In this document: positions 26,901-35,387 of the stretch, in pieces
How the letters are laid out: every line of letters begins with the position of its first letter
Position numbering within the stretch: position 1 is the stretch's first letter
The notes under the pieces: model-generated
Databases searched by the model: none
Told to the model about the DNA's origin: nothing
Seen by the model: the letters and a program-made list of their open reading frames with translations, nothing else
Position numbers and translations under genes: made by a program
Origin: CAMDPA01 sp965223035
GTDB lineage: Bacteria; Pseudomonadota; Alphaproteobacteria; Rhizobiales; Hyphomicrobiaceae
Assembly (NCBI GenBank): GCA_965223035.1
Contig: OZ244980.1
Span: 2,108,001 to 2,172,000, forward strand
Direction: 5' to 3'
DNA length: 64,000 nucleotides

Positions 26901-27580
26901 CTCAGCAACCGCGGCTCGCACGCCATCTCTGCGCGGATGCCATGGCGTTGGATCTCGACATAAAGTCGATCGCCAAAGGCCGCCCCCAGCCGGGCTAGCC
27001 GCTTGGCAGCGACGTCGTCCCAGCCGTCGCGCAAGGCACGGTCGATCGGCCCGTCCGGTCCGCCAGTCAAGGCGATCAAGCCGTCGGCATGGGCGACCAC
27101 GTCAGCCATCCGGGCATGGGGGCCGTCCGCGTCTTCACCGTCCAGATGCGCTTTGGACACCAGCTTGGTCAGATTGGCATAGCCCTCCTCGCTCATGGCA
27201 TAAAGCGCGATCAGTCCATCACGATGGGGGCCCTTGTTGGCCGTGACCGCAGATTGCGGGCGGGGCATCGCACCGCCGCTGGACTGAGCCGTCTCGCCGA
27301 AATCGATGGCAAGTGAGACACCGGCGATCGGTTGAATGCCGGCGGCGGCGAGCTTGTTCGAAAATTCCAGGATTCCGAACAGGTTGTTGGTATCGGTGAG
27401 CGCCAGGGCGGGATGACCCTGTGCCACAGTCAGCTGCGCCAACCGCGAAATGGGTAGCGCGCCTTCCAACAGCGAGTAGGCCGAGTGCACCTTCAGGTGA
27501 ATGAATGCCGGCAGGGTCGGTTGACCGGCAAGACGAGCGGACGCCGTGTCGGCGACGGGTAGGCGAATCGGAGCGTTCAT
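23978..27580 (-). CDS. dnaE: DNA polymerase III subunit alpha, 1200 aa
   Basis: The replicative polymerase in full length. The N-terminal PHP domain starts FIHLKVHSAYSLLEGALPI and ALTDTNNLFG. The catalytic Asp pair is in PDFDIDFCQDNRE. GRGSGAGSLVAW, FDFLGLKTLTVL and YGFNKSHAAAYALVSYHTAYLK are the family palm/finger motifs. The C-terminal OB domain reads IVVSARERKSAKGNAFAFAVFTD. It acts in the cytoplasm in the Pol III core. No frameshift or missing motif is seen. It sits alone, with a family A repeat upstream between it and fmt. Confidence 0.98.
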   Translation of the reverse strand: MNAPIRLPVADTASARLAGQPTLPAFIHLKVHSAYSLLEGALPISRLAQLTVAQGHPALALTDTNNLFGILEFSNKLAAAGIQPIAGVSLAIDFGETAQSSGGAMPRPQSAVTANKGPHRDGLIALYAMSEEGYANLTKLVSKAHLDGEDADGPHARMADVVAHADGLIALTGGPDGPIDRALRDGWDDVAAKRLARLGAAFGDRLYVEIQRHGIRAEMACEPRLLSLAYDSQLPLVATNEVYFAEPDDYEAHDALLCIAGGNYVVEDNRRRVTREHGFKPPAAMAELFADLPEALTNTVEIARRCAWRPVDRKPILPSFVELQAASDDDERLRAEAAELKRQAEEGLDKRLEINPLAEGFTRDDYEQRLAYELDIITGMKFPGYFLIVADFIKWSKANGVAVGPGRGSGAGSLVAWSLTITDLDPLRFGLLFERFLNPERVSMPDFDIDFCQDNRERTIRYVQQKYGRDRVAQIITHGKLQARAVLRDVGRVLQMPYGQVDRLTKLVPNNPANPVTLAEAIEGEPRLQEERDNDPMVARLIEISLKLEGLYRHASTHAAGIVIGDRPLAELVPLYRDPKSNMPVTQFNWKMVEAAGLVKFDFLGLKTLTVLEKALALIKGGRGAAIDLATLPLDDRDTFDLLSRADTVGVFQLESTGMRDSLKRLKPDRFEDIIAMVALYRPGPMDNIPTYINRKHGEEPVDCLHPLLEGILSETYGVIIYQEQVMQIAQVMAGYSLGQADLLRRAMGKKDKNEMAKQQALFVEGAVNNGVKKDDAVYLFELVDKFAGYGFNKSHAAAYALVSYHTAYLKAHYREEFLAASMTLDMANTDKLASFAAEARKSGIGVLPPCVNASAVEFTAEPGTSEAPGAVRYALAAMKNIGQAAVETIVTERGQAGPFKDLSDFARRLNPKALNKRALETLAAGGAFDALEPNRAAVHGNVEQIIALANRLAELAATGTADLFGGGAGADSAATVDIRPVRNWTAMERLEKEFEAIGFYLSGHPLDEYEATLASLKVKRYAEFEASIDAGGASARLAAIVVSARERKSAKGNAFAFAVFTDASGQFEAIIFADTLAANRELLTAGTPVLLSVSAERVDGDTVKLRVERMEALDKAVGNVVRTVKIVFDPSSMSTQTWSEAVAELRDHLQPGRGEIRLVLPLVDENCELELALPGRFDVSPAQSGRMATVRGVTLMADE

Positions 27581-27654
27581 AGCCAGAGACTACCCGATTC
27601 TTCGATGCGGACCTGCCTCATCAGACCGTCGTTTGAGGTTTCCACAGTGCGCGG

Positions 27655-27808
27655 CTAGAGCAACCTGCCTTTCATCGGAATCGGAACGATCCCGAATAAA
27701 GGCAGAAAGTTGCTCACCACTTGAAGAGCGATCATCTTTGCGCCTTAAATCGGAACCGGCGCAATTGGAATCGGCGTTGCGGTTCCGATTTAAGGCGGGT
27801 TGCTCTAG
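27655..27808. repeat. Family A repeat, full form with GAGCAAC-type ends on both sides
   Basis: CTAG-bounded at 27655 and 27805. It has both hairpins, but the second ends GGCGGGTTGCTCTAG instead of the usual GCGCGATGATCTAG. The end types can therefore be exchanged between hairpins. It lies between the divergent starts of dnaE and fmt, so it may affect both promoters. Confidence 0.85.
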
Positions 27809-27875
27809 GGATGACCTCGTCGCGGGCGACCGGACCAGCTTGACCGGGGCGCGGAATGTGCAGACAAGCTTGACG

Positions 27876-28823
27876 ATGACATTACGCATCATCTTCATGG
27901 GTACGCCTGATTTCTCCGTGCCCACCTTGTCGGAGATCGTGGCGGCCGGCCACGACGTGGCTGCAGTCTATTGCCAGCCGCCCCGCCCCGCCGGTCGGGG
28001 CATGGAGGCGCGAAAATCGCCGGTGCAACTTTACGCGGAGCGGGCCGGCCTTGAGGTGCGCACGCCGCGCTCGCTCAAACCTCCGGAGGCCGGCGAGGCC
28101 TTGCGTGGGCTGGCTGCCGACGCCGGCGTGGTGGTGGCGTATGGCTTGATCCTGCCCCCGGCCGTGCTGCATGCACCCCGCCATGGCTGCTTTAATCTCC
28201 ACGCATCGGCGTTGCCGCGTTGGCGTGGTGCGGCGCCGATCCACCGCGCCGTGATGGCCGGCGATACCGAAACCGCGATCATGGTGATGCGGATGGAGGA
28301 AGGGCTCGACACCGGGCCGATTTGTTTGGCGGAACGGGTGGCGATCACAGCTGATATGACGGCCGGTCAACTGCATGATGATCTGGCCCAGCGCGGCGCC
28401 AGCTTGATGGTCCGGGCCTTGGCCGCGCTGGAGCGTGGGAGCCTGGCGGAGCAGCCGCAGCCCAGCGCTGGCGTGACATACGCCAACAAGATCGACAAGG
28501 CCGAGCTGCGGATCGACTTCACCCGCCCCGCCGGTGAGGTTCACGATCAGATCCGTGGGTTGTCGCCGCAGCCGGGTGCCTGGTTCGAGCTGGAAGCGGC
28601 GGGGCCGGATCGGCGGCGCGAGCGGATCAAGGTGTTACGCGCAAAAGTGGCGAGCGATGCTGGCACGGGGGTGGCCGGGGAGGTTTTGGATGCGAAGCTG
28701 ACGGTGGCTTGCGGCTCCGGCGCCATCCAGCTGCTGGAGCTGCAGCGTGCGGGGAAAAAGCCGATGGATGCAGCCGCGTTGCTGCGTGGCTTGGCCGTGC
28801 CGGTCGGGACGCGGCTTGAATGA
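27876..28823 (+). CDS. fmt: Methionyl-tRNA formyltransferase, 315 aa
   Basis: The N-terminal formyltransferase domain begins RIIFMGTPDFSVPTLSEI. The catalytic Asn/His/Asp set is in NLHASALPRWRGAAPIHRA and GLDTGPI. The C-terminal tRNA-binding domain has FTRPAGEVHDQIRGLSPQPGAWF. The enzyme formylates the initiator tRNA using 10-formyl-tetrahydrofolate. The ATG at 27876 gives the exact family start; the longer frame upstream reads through a repeat. The usual neighbour def is not here. Confidence 0.97.
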   Translation: MTLRIIFMGTPDFSVPTLSEIVAAGHDVAAVYCQPPRPAGRGMEARKSPVQLYAERAGLEVRTPRSLKPPEAGEALRGLAADAGVVVAYGLILPPAVLHAPRHGCFNLHASALPRWRGAAPIHRAVMAGDTETAIMVMRMEEGLDTGPICLAERVAITADMTAGQLHDDLAQRGASLMVRALAALERGSLAEQPQPSAGVTYANKIDKAELRIDFTRPAGEVHDQIRGLSPQPGAWFELEAAGPDRRRERIKVLRAKVASDAGTGVAGEVLDAKLTVACGSGAIQLLELQRAGKKPMDAAALLRGLAVPVGTRLE

Positions 28824-28955
28824 GATCGCCGTCGGCGGCTGTCGCCGGTCAACCTTAAGGGTTAACGGTTTCTTACAATTTGGTTAGGGCATCAGCCGCG
28901 TTGACCGGTACAATCTTGCCGTATGTTCCCGAATTCTCGGTTAGAGGTCGCCTCG

Positions 28956-29414
28956 ATGCTTCGCGTTGCTACGTTCAGTTTTGCCTGCCTGATCTCGGTC
29001 GGCGCCACGGCTCCGGTACTGGCGCAGGCGGCGTCAACAATCCGGATCGAGCCGCGACCCTACCATGGGGCGATCGTGACGCTGGAGCAGGGCGTCCGGG
29101 TGTGGCGGCCGCTGCCGCCCAATCGGTATGTGATCATCAATCCAGATGGCAAAACGCCGCTCAACCTAAGCCTCGCCGATGTGCGTGAGCGCTCGGTCAG
29201 CCGCAACTACTTCTACGATCGAAGCGGGCGCAGGGACCAGCCCGTCAATCGCGGCTACAACACGTACGGGGTGCCCGCGGGCGCGTTCGGCTACGGCCGT
29301 GATTTCCGCAGATTCGGCAAACGCGGTCGGTATTTCCATCCGCGCGGCGGTGCCGGGTTCCGTCCCTACTTCCCCGGACGTGGCGTTGCGGTCGGTCGTA
29401 TCGGCCGCCACTGA
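28956..29414 (+). CDS. Exported Gly/Arg/Tyr-rich protein, about 152 aa
   Basis: The signal peptide MLRVATFSFACLISVGATAPVLAQA is cleaved at about residue 25. The mature part has a short conserved-looking section (HGAIVTLEQGVRVWRPLPPNRYVIINPDGKTP) and then a basic tail rich in Arg, Gly, Tyr and Phe. I chose the ATG at 28956 with GAGGT upstream over one at 28923. It is periplasmic or outer-envelope by prediction; function unknown. It follows fmt by 132 bases. Confidence 0.6.
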   Translation: MLRVATFSFACLISVGATAPVLAQAASTIRIEPRPYHGAIVTLEQGVRVWRPLPPNRYVIINPDGKTPLNLSLADVRERSVSRNYFYDRSGRRDQPVNRGYNTYGVPAGAFGYGRDFRRFGKRGRYFHPRGGAGFRPYFPGRGVAVGRIGRH

Positions 29415-29545
29415 CGTGTGCCCGGCCACCCCCACCAGCGGGCCATTGGGTGGCCAGTGGAGGAACGGAGTGGAGGAACGGAGTGGAGGAATGGGGCGGG
29501 GGAGCGGAAGGGTTCCAGCTCCCTGTGAAACGCTACAGCACGCCC
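29415..29545. repeat. Family B repeat, reversed, with 13-bp tandem units
   Basis: Reads CCCGGCCACCC, then three 13-bp units of GTGGAGGAACGGA (29457-29469, 29470-29482, 29483-29495), then GGAAGGGTTCCAGCTCCC and GAAACGCT, the reverse of the normal family B left end. It lies between convergent genes. Confidence 0.6.
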
Positions 29546-29589
29546 GGCCGTGCGAGCTTGCCGAGGACCGCAATGACGCCGGCGGTCGA

Positions 29590-30933
29590 TCATCCCGCGT
29601 CCGCGCCGGGGTTGCCGGCGACCAGCGGTAGCGGCTGCTCGCCCAGCAGTTCTTCGAGCACCACGTCTTGCACCACCTCGAGCGGCAGGCGATGGACGGC
29701 CGCCAGGTCCGCAACGTCGGTCAAGATGGCATTGGCGTCTTGGATTTTTTTCAGCCGCTTGAACGCATCCCGGCGGCAAAGCCCCATGCTTTCGGCCACC
29801 AACTCCAAGAAGTTGACGACGGCAAATGGCCAATCCCGCTCGTGGGTACAGAGTTCGCGATGGCAGACATGATAGACGCCGGCGAGGGCGTCCAGGTTGG
29901 CGGCGGCCGCCGCCTGCAACAGCCGAGCATGGAGGCTGCGCTTATAGTCGGGAAGCGATTGCAATTGGTTGCACATATAGCCGACGCTGGGCTGGGTGAG
30001 ATCGACGAGCTCAAGTCCGGGCACGGCGCGCAAAATCCGCTCGGCTGCCTCGGTCACGCCGGTGACGCCGGGATGCTCATGCAGGCCCACCCGCTTGTTG
30101 ACACGGCGGTTCATCAAGTGGCGAAGCTGGTCGAGCTTGCTGGCTAGAAATACGACGAATGGCACCATGTCGAAGCCGAACCTCTCAGGCGCTTGCGACC
30201 GTCGGCCCGGCAACACCGTCTCGGAAAACTGGATGTGACAGGTCGGGCACCAGGCCAACACCTGCGACGGCTTGGCGGCGGCAAAGTGATCCGACGTTCG
30301 GTAGGCGACGTTTTCGGCCAGGGTCAGATCGCCGGCGCGCAATTGAATAATGCCACAGCACATCTGTGGGCCGCCCATCACCCGATAACGCACGCCAAGC
30401 GCGTCCATGATGTCGAAACAAAGCAGCGCAATGTGCGGCGTGCGGCGTAAGTTGCAGCCGGTGTAAAACACGACATCGGTGTGCGCGTCGTCGGCGGTGG
30501 GCTCACCATCCTCCGCGTCGAAACGCGCGAGCACGTCGGGGGGCAGCTGCATCCGCGAAAGGACGCGCACGGCCCGGCTCATCTTACGGAACGCGCGGGC
30601 GCCGGTCTGGCGTTGCCGATCGACCGGTTGGCGACGGGCGATCGCCAGCCGCGCAAGCGTGAGCATCAAGCGCGGGTTGATGGCTTCCGGGCAGGCGGGA
30701 ATGCAGCTGCCGCTGCCCGAGCAGATGCTGGCCCACCGCTCAGCAGCCGGCGTGCCGGGCCGATCTCGCAACAGATCGCGCACGGCGGCCACGACCGCGC
30801 CGGCATCCAGATGATCGAGCTCGGCAGGACCGGTCATCGGGCACACCTCAAAACACCGACCGCATCCCGTGCATGCTTGCGCCAGGGCGTCGGCTCGCGC
30901 CGTCAGATCCTCAGCAAAGCTGCGTTGTGTCAT
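29590..30933 (-). CDS. CCG-domain iron-sulfur protein (HdrB/GlpC-like), about 447 aa
   Basis: The N-terminus has one full 4Fe-4S motif (CTGCGRCFEVCP) and a second cysteine set (CSGSGSCIPACP). Two cysteine-rich CCG-type domains follow: YTGCNLRRTPH with GPQMCCG and AWCPTCHIQF, then YMCNQL with VYHVCHREL. Such proteins carry electrons in GlpC, lactate-utilisation or heterodisulfide-reductase-like complexes. No flavoprotein partner is adjacent, so the electron donor is unknown. The start is uncertain between ATGs at 30933, 30948 and 31005; I use the one closest to the Fe-S domain. The second Fe-S motif lacks one of the usual cysteines (SGSGS). Confidence 0.8.
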   Translation of the reverse strand: MTQRSFAEDLTARADALAQACTGCGRCFEVCPMTGPAELDHLDAGAVVAAVRDLLRDRPGTPAAERWASICSGSGSCIPACPEAINPRLMLTLARLAIARRQPVDRQRQTGARAFRKMSRAVRVLSRMQLPPDVLARFDAEDGEPTADDAHTDVVFYTGCNLRRTPHIALLCFDIMDALGVRYRVMGGPQMCCGIIQLRAGDLTLAENVAYRTSDHFAAAKPSQVLAWCPTCHIQFSETVLPGRRSQAPERFGFDMVPFVVFLASKLDQLRHLMNRRVNKRVGLHEHPGVTGVTEAAERILRAVPGLELVDLTQPSVGYMCNQLQSLPDYKRSLHARLLQAAAAANLDALAGVYHVCHRELCTHERDWPFAVVNFLELVAESMGLCRRDAFKRLKKIQDANAILTDVADLAAVHRLPLEVVQDVVLEELLGEQPLPLVAGNPGADAG

Positions 30934-31127
30934 CGCTCGCCGTTCCATTACGTCCGCACCGTTGCGATCGCGGGCAGCCTGACCCAGTTTGCGGCCGGTT
31001 TGCAAGCTGGATGCGTCGCCGACCGGGTCGGCAGGCCTAGAGCATTAACGGTTGAGATCTGCTGGCTGGACCGCGTAGACTTTTGGCGAGGCTGGGCAAT
31101 ACGGCGGCACGCAGCGATACCAGCGCG

Positions 31128-32735
31128 ATGACGGGTCTTAGCGCCATCGAAGTTGTGATCATTCTCGTTTACTTGGCGGGGACGTTCGGGATCGCGCTGT
31201 ACTTGGGGCGCCAGAAGGAGGAAGCGGGCAACACCGCGGACTATTTTCTCGCCGGCCGGGCGTTGCCTTGGTACTTGATCGGGCTGTCGTTTTACGCTTC
31301 AAACATGTCCGGGGCCAGCTTTGTCGGGCTGATTGGCGCGTCCTACGGCCACGGGCTGACGGTCTTCAATTATGAATGGACCGCGACCTTTGTTCTCATC
31401 TTTTTCGCCTTGTTCATTGCTCCGGTGTTTCTGCGCAACCGGCTGTATACGGTAACGGAATACTTGGAGCGGCGGTACGAACGAAGAACCCGGGTTGCCT
31501 ATTCGCTGTTCACGCTGATGACCTTGTTGTTCATCGATACCGCTGGCGCCCTGTATGCCGGCGCCGTGGTCGTCAGCACCGGGTTTCCCGCCATCGGCTT
31601 ATGGCCCGCGTGCATACTGATATCGATTTGCGTCGGGATCTACACGATCTTCGGCGGTTTGCGCGCGGTGGTGATAACCGACGCCTTGCAGGCCGGCGTG
31701 CTGATTATCGGTGCGATCCTGGTGGCGGGGTTTGGCCTCGCCGCGGTCGGCGGCGTCGATCAATTGGTGGCCAAGCTCGACCAACGCCATCTGACGCTGT
31801 TTCATGCGGCGAACGATGAATTCTTGCCGTGGCCCGGTATCCTTGGCGTGGTGGTTTTGGGATTCTACTATTGGACGTTCAACCAATATTTCGTGCAGCG
31901 GGCGCTGGCTGCGCGGTCGCTCGACGATGGGCGCAAGGGCGCCCTATTGGGCGGTTTGCTGAAACTGGTCAATCTCGCGCTGATGATCATGCCGGGCTTG
32001 GTCGCGATCGCGCTCTACCCGGCGCTGTCCAGTCCGGACCGGGCCTTCCCCACGCTTGCGTTCGACCTGTTGCCGGCCGGCGCGCGCGGCATCGTGCTGG
32101 CGGCGATGTTGGCTGCCATTATGTCGAGCTTGGACAGCGCCCTCAACGCTGCGGCGTCGCTGGTGACGATGGATTTCATCAAGCCGGTTTGGCCCACCAC
32201 CAGCGATCGCCGGTTGGCCACGATCGGTAAGGCGGTGACGGCGGTTATCATGCTGTTCGCCGCGCTCTACGCGCCTTTGATCGCCGGTTTTGGTTCGTTG
32301 TTCGGATATTTCCAAGCGACGCTCGCCTACCTGGTCCCGCCGGTCGTCGCGATCTACATGGCAGGCCTGTTCGCTCGGCGCATATCCACCCGCAGTGCGT
32401 TTTGGGCGCTGGTTATCATCGAGCCGGTAGCATTTGCGCTGTTCCTGCTGCAACAGTTCAGCGGTGTTTGGGAAAGCATGGGGTTGCCGGCCGTGCACTT
32501 CACGACGATGGCGGTGGTGCTGTTGGCGGTGACGTTTGCAGCGTTAGCCGTCCTCAGTGTTGTGCTGCCTGACCAGGATCGGCGTGTCGAGGCTGCAACT
32601 GTGGTGCAGTGGAGTGACATTACTGCAGCGGATAAGCAGCATCGGGGCTGGGGATGGTCCGATTATCGCGTTCTAGCGGCTTTGCTGACGTTCGTCACTT
32701 TGGCGTTGATAATCGTATTGGTGCTGCTTGAGTGA
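31128..32735 (+). CDS. Sodium:solute symporter (SSS family), 535 aa
   Basis: About 13 membrane spans, with the family motifs DYFLAGRALPWYLIGLSFYASNMSGASFVGLIG near the start, GGLRAVVITDALQ, and the sodium-site helix MLAAIMSSLDSALNAAASLVTMDF. The overall pattern is closest to the sugar/solute branch (vSGLT-like). It imports a small organic solute with sodium; the substrate is unknown. The ATG at 31128 puts the first span at residue 5. It diverges from the Fe-S protein and is 60 bases before the MscS gene. Confidence 0.9.
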   Translation: MTGLSAIEVVIILVYLAGTFGIALYLGRQKEEAGNTADYFLAGRALPWYLIGLSFYASNMSGASFVGLIGASYGHGLTVFNYEWTATFVLIFFALFIAPVFLRNRLYTVTEYLERRYERRTRVAYSLFTLMTLLFIDTAGALYAGAVVVSTGFPAIGLWPACILISICVGIYTIFGGLRAVVITDALQAGVLIIGAILVAGFGLAAVGGVDQLVAKLDQRHLTLFHAANDEFLPWPGILGVVVLGFYYWTFNQYFVQRALAARSLDDGRKGALLGGLLKLVNLALMIMPGLVAIALYPALSSPDRAFPTLAFDLLPAGARGIVLAAMLAAIMSSLDSALNAAASLVTMDFIKPVWPTTSDRRLATIGKAVTAVIMLFAALYAPLIAGFGSLFGYFQATLAYLVPPVVAIYMAGLFARRISTRSAFWALVIIEPVAFALFLLQQFSGVWESMGLPAVHFTTMAVVLLAVTFAALAVLSVVLPDQDRRVEAATVVQWSDITAADKQHRGWGWSDYRVLAALLTFVTLALIIVLVLLE

Positions 32736-32795
32736 GTTCATCAGCCTATCGAGTTCTGCAATCACCGACCAACTGTTGTGGATGGAGCGGCCGTC

Positions 32796-33923
32796 ATGAC
32801 GGAGCCTGTTATCCAACCCGCTGAGCCGGGCCCATTGGCACGCTTCGGCTTTGTGCCCGATCCGGTGCTCGCCATCATCGTGGTGGTGCTGGTGATCCTC
32901 GCGGTTCTGATCGTTGAACGCGTGGCGTTCTCCGCCCTCCACCGGCTCGTCGCCGATCGCAGTGCGTTCTTGACGGCGCTCCTGGCCAAAGCCAAGTGGC
33001 CTGTGCGGGTGGCATCGCAGATCCTAGGTGTCACATTGGTGCTGCCGTATTTGCCGCTGGAACCCTTCATCTATGACGTCACGGCCCGGTGGTTGCAGGT
33101 GGCATTCATCGTTTTGGTCGGCTGGTTGACGATCACAGCAACCCACCTGTCGGCGGAGTTCTATCTCGATCGATTGGGCGACAAAAGCCTTGCCAGCGTG
33201 GCCGAGCGCAAGCAGCGAACACAAATCGGAATCCTGACCCACGCCGCCGACACGGTGATCGTGCTTTTGACGGCCGCGGCCGCACTGATGAGTTTTGACA
33301 CCGTGCGCCAATACGGCATCAGCCTGTTCGCGTCGGCGGGAGCGGCGGGGCTGGTCGTTGGCTTCGCCGCCCGTCCCGTGCTCATGAACCTGATCGCTGG
33401 CGTGCAGATCGCGATGACCCAACCGATTCGTATTGAGGATGTGGTGATCGTGGAAGGCGAATGGGGGCGGGTGGAGGAAATTACCGCAACCTATGTCGTC
33501 ATCCGCATTTGGGACTTGCGGCGGCTGATCGTGCCATTGGCCCACTTCATTGAAAGGCCATTTGAGAATTGGACGCGTGAATCCGATGAGCTGATCGGAG
33601 TTGTTACGGTGCAAACAGATTATTCCGTGCCGGTGGAAACAGTGCGCCAAAAGCTTTTTGAGATCGTCAAAGCATCGGAGCATTGGGATGGTAAATCGGC
33701 GGGCTTGGTGGTTACCGACGCGGGTCCGCAGACGATGACATTACGGGCAACAATGAGTGCCAATAACTCATCGCACACATGGTCACTGCGTTGCGAAGTT
33801 CGAGAAAAGCTCATCGCCTTTTTACAGCAGCATTATCCCGAAGCTCTACCTCGCATGAGAGCGTCGCTTCAAAATGACAACCGCTCGTCGCCAATCCGCC
33901 TTAACGTGGCAGATGCATCTTAG
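32796..33923 (+). CDS. Mechanosensitive channel, MscS family, 375 aa
   Basis: Four hydrophobic segments (about 25-45, 73-92, 98-115 and 150-168) lead into the MscS pore helix, SLFASAGAAGLVVGFAARPVLMNLIAGVQIAMTQP, rich in Ala/Gly, and the beta domain IRIEDVVIVEGEWGRVEEITATYVVIRIWDLRRLIVPLAHFIERPFENWTR, a classic match. It opens on hypo-osmotic shock. The second ATG (32796) has GGAG at a good distance; the first ATG lies within it. It is probably co-transcribed with the symporter gene. Confidence 0.93.
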   Translation: MTEPVIQPAEPGPLARFGFVPDPVLAIIVVVLVILAVLIVERVAFSALHRLVADRSAFLTALLAKAKWPVRVASQILGVTLVLPYLPLEPFIYDVTARWLQVAFIVLVGWLTITATHLSAEFYLDRLGDKSLASVAERKQRTQIGILTHAADTVIVLLTAAAALMSFDTVRQYGISLFASAGAAGLVVGFAARPVLMNLIAGVQIAMTQPIRIEDVVIVEGEWGRVEEITATYVVIRIWDLRRLIVPLAHFIERPFENWTRESDELIGVVTVQTDYSVPVETVRQKLFEIVKASEHWDGKSAGLVVTDAGPQTMTLRATMSANNSSHTWSLRCEVREKLIAFLQQHYPEALPRMRASLQNDNRSSPIRLNVADAS

Positions 33924-34172
33924 TAAATTGGTCTAAAAGCGTTGATTGTATTATCATATCAGCCCACTTTTCAAGTGCCATTTCAATAATTGATGATCGC
34001 GAGAAAAGGTGCATACGGATAAATGTAGGCTTCAATTCATATTGATCGCAATTTAGGGGCTGCATTTTCGCGTTATTGGTTTATCGTAGAGAAAGTCGCT
34101 TTAAGATCTCTGAAGGTCTGAGCAGCGTATACTTTTACTGCGAGCGTTTTGCGCCTTGTTCCGGAGTCTGTC
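33924..34172. other. AT-rich intergenic stretch
   Basis: This 249-base gap is far more AT-rich than the surrounding sequence, holds no repeat A or B and no open frame of note. It probably contains the promoter of the L,D-transpeptidase gene; I see no single convincing box. Its composition could mark old transferred DNA or a long untranslated region. Confidence 0.5.
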
Positions 34173-35072
34173 ATGCGTTCTGACTACCCGCTCGGCCCCG
34201 TGATCACGTCGGCGGTGGCCGGCCTGTTGCTGCTGGCGCCGGCCGCTGCTATCGCCAACGAGAGTTCAGCCGAAGGTCCGACCAAGTCCGAGACGGCGCA
34301 ATCCGTCGTACCACCGGTTGTCGTCGGATCGACCGGCGCAGCGTCAGTTGAACCGACCGGGAACGAGGCCGCCGCTGAAGCTAGGGCTGCGACGCCACCA
34401 GCGGTCGAGGGTGCCCAAAAAGCCGCTAAGGCCGACGTCAATGTCGGCGTCCCAGTGCCGGCAGGCGCAGACAAAACCCCATCGGAAACGGCCGCGGCCA
34501 CGCCCGAAGCCAAGCCAGAGCCGCCAAAGCCAACATTATTTGCCAGCATCAACCTCACCTCGCAGACGATGACGGTTCGCAACGGCGACAAGGTGGTGCA
34601 CAGATGGAAGGTGTCAACCGGTCGCAGCGGATACCACACGCCGCCCGGTAAGTTTCGTCCGACCTGGAAAGTTAGAATGTGGCGCTCGCGCCAATATTAT
34701 GGTGCACCGATGCCATACTCGGTGTTCTTCAATCGTGGTATAGCGGTACACGGCACGGCCGCGACCGGCCTATTGGGGCGGCCCGCCTCACATGGCTGCG
34801 TGCGGCTAGCGACCTCGAACGCGCGCGCGTTCTATAAACTCGTCAGCCGCCACGGCATGGCCAAGACCCGCATCGAGGTCACTGGCAAAACGCCGGTGAG
34901 CCGAAGGTCGCGGTACGTGTCGCGGTCGCGCACCCGCACCTACCGCAGCAATCGCAGGTACCGTTACCGCTACACCTCCAGCCCGTTCTGGTTCTCCGGT
35001 CCGAGCTATTATTATTCCTCAAACTATAATCAACGCCGTCGGTACCGCAGCACGCGTTATCGCCGCCGCTGA
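34173..35072 (+). CDS. L,D-transpeptidase (YkuD domain), 299 aa
   Basis: The signal peptide spans residues 1-28. A Pro/Ala-rich linker (about 30-120) keeps the enzyme away from the membrane. The YkuD domain (about 121-240) has RGIAVHGTAA (His193) and the catalytic SHGCVRL with Cys209. A basic, Tyr/Arg/Ser-rich tail follows. It cross-links peptidoglycan stems (3-3 bonds) or attaches proteins to the wall in the periplasm. The ATG at 34173 is preceded by CCGGAG and gives the signal peptide. Confidence 0.92.
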   Translation: MRSDYPLGPVITSAVAGLLLLAPAAAIANESSAEGPTKSETAQSVVPPVVVGSTGAASVEPTGNEAAAEARAATPPAVEGAQKAAKADVNVGVPVPAGADKTPSETAAATPEAKPEPPKPTLFASINLTSQTMTVRNGDKVVHRWKVSTGRSGYHTPPGKFRPTWKVRMWRSRQYYGAPMPYSVFFNRGIAVHGTAATGLLGRPASHGCVRLATSNARAFYKLVSRHGMAKTRIEVTGKTPVSRRSRYVSRSRTRTYRSNRRYRYRYTSSPFWFSGPSYYYSSNYNQRRRYRSTRYRRR

Positions 35073-35196
35073 TGCGCCTGGGCGCAAATCCGCTGTGATC
35101 GCGCTGATGGGCTGATTGCAGGGCTGGCAAACGGCAGCGCCCTTAGTGGGAGGCGTTGGCGGGTGACGCCTCCAGCGCCTCCGTTAGATCGCTCTC

Positions 35197-35270
35197 CTAG
35201 AGCAACTTTCTGCCTTTAATCGGAATCGGAACGATCCCGATTAAAGGCAGAAAGTTGCTCACCACTTTAA
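35197..35270. repeat. Family A repeat, long single-hairpin form
   Basis: CTAGAGCAACTTTCTGCC pairs over its whole length with GGCAGAAAGTTGCTC, giving an almost perfect stem of about 27 bp around AATCGGAACGAT. It lacks the second hairpin and runs directly into a reversed family B copy. Confidence 0.85.
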
Positions 35271-35387
35271 TAGGCGGATCAACCTTGCCGGCCCGTTTCC
35301 CCACGCCGATGACCAATGGCACGATGTTGTGAGGGCCGGGTGGGGGAAGCGGGATGGTTCCAGCTAACACTGCAACGCTATCGGACG
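35271..35387. repeat. Family B repeat, reversed
   Basis: TAGGCGGATCAACCTTGCCGG, a core with AATGGCACGATGTTGTGAGGG, then GGAAGCGGGATGGTTCCAGC and GCAACGCT. It is between the convergent L,D-transpeptidase and cimA genes and directly abuts cimA's stop. Confidence 0.65.
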
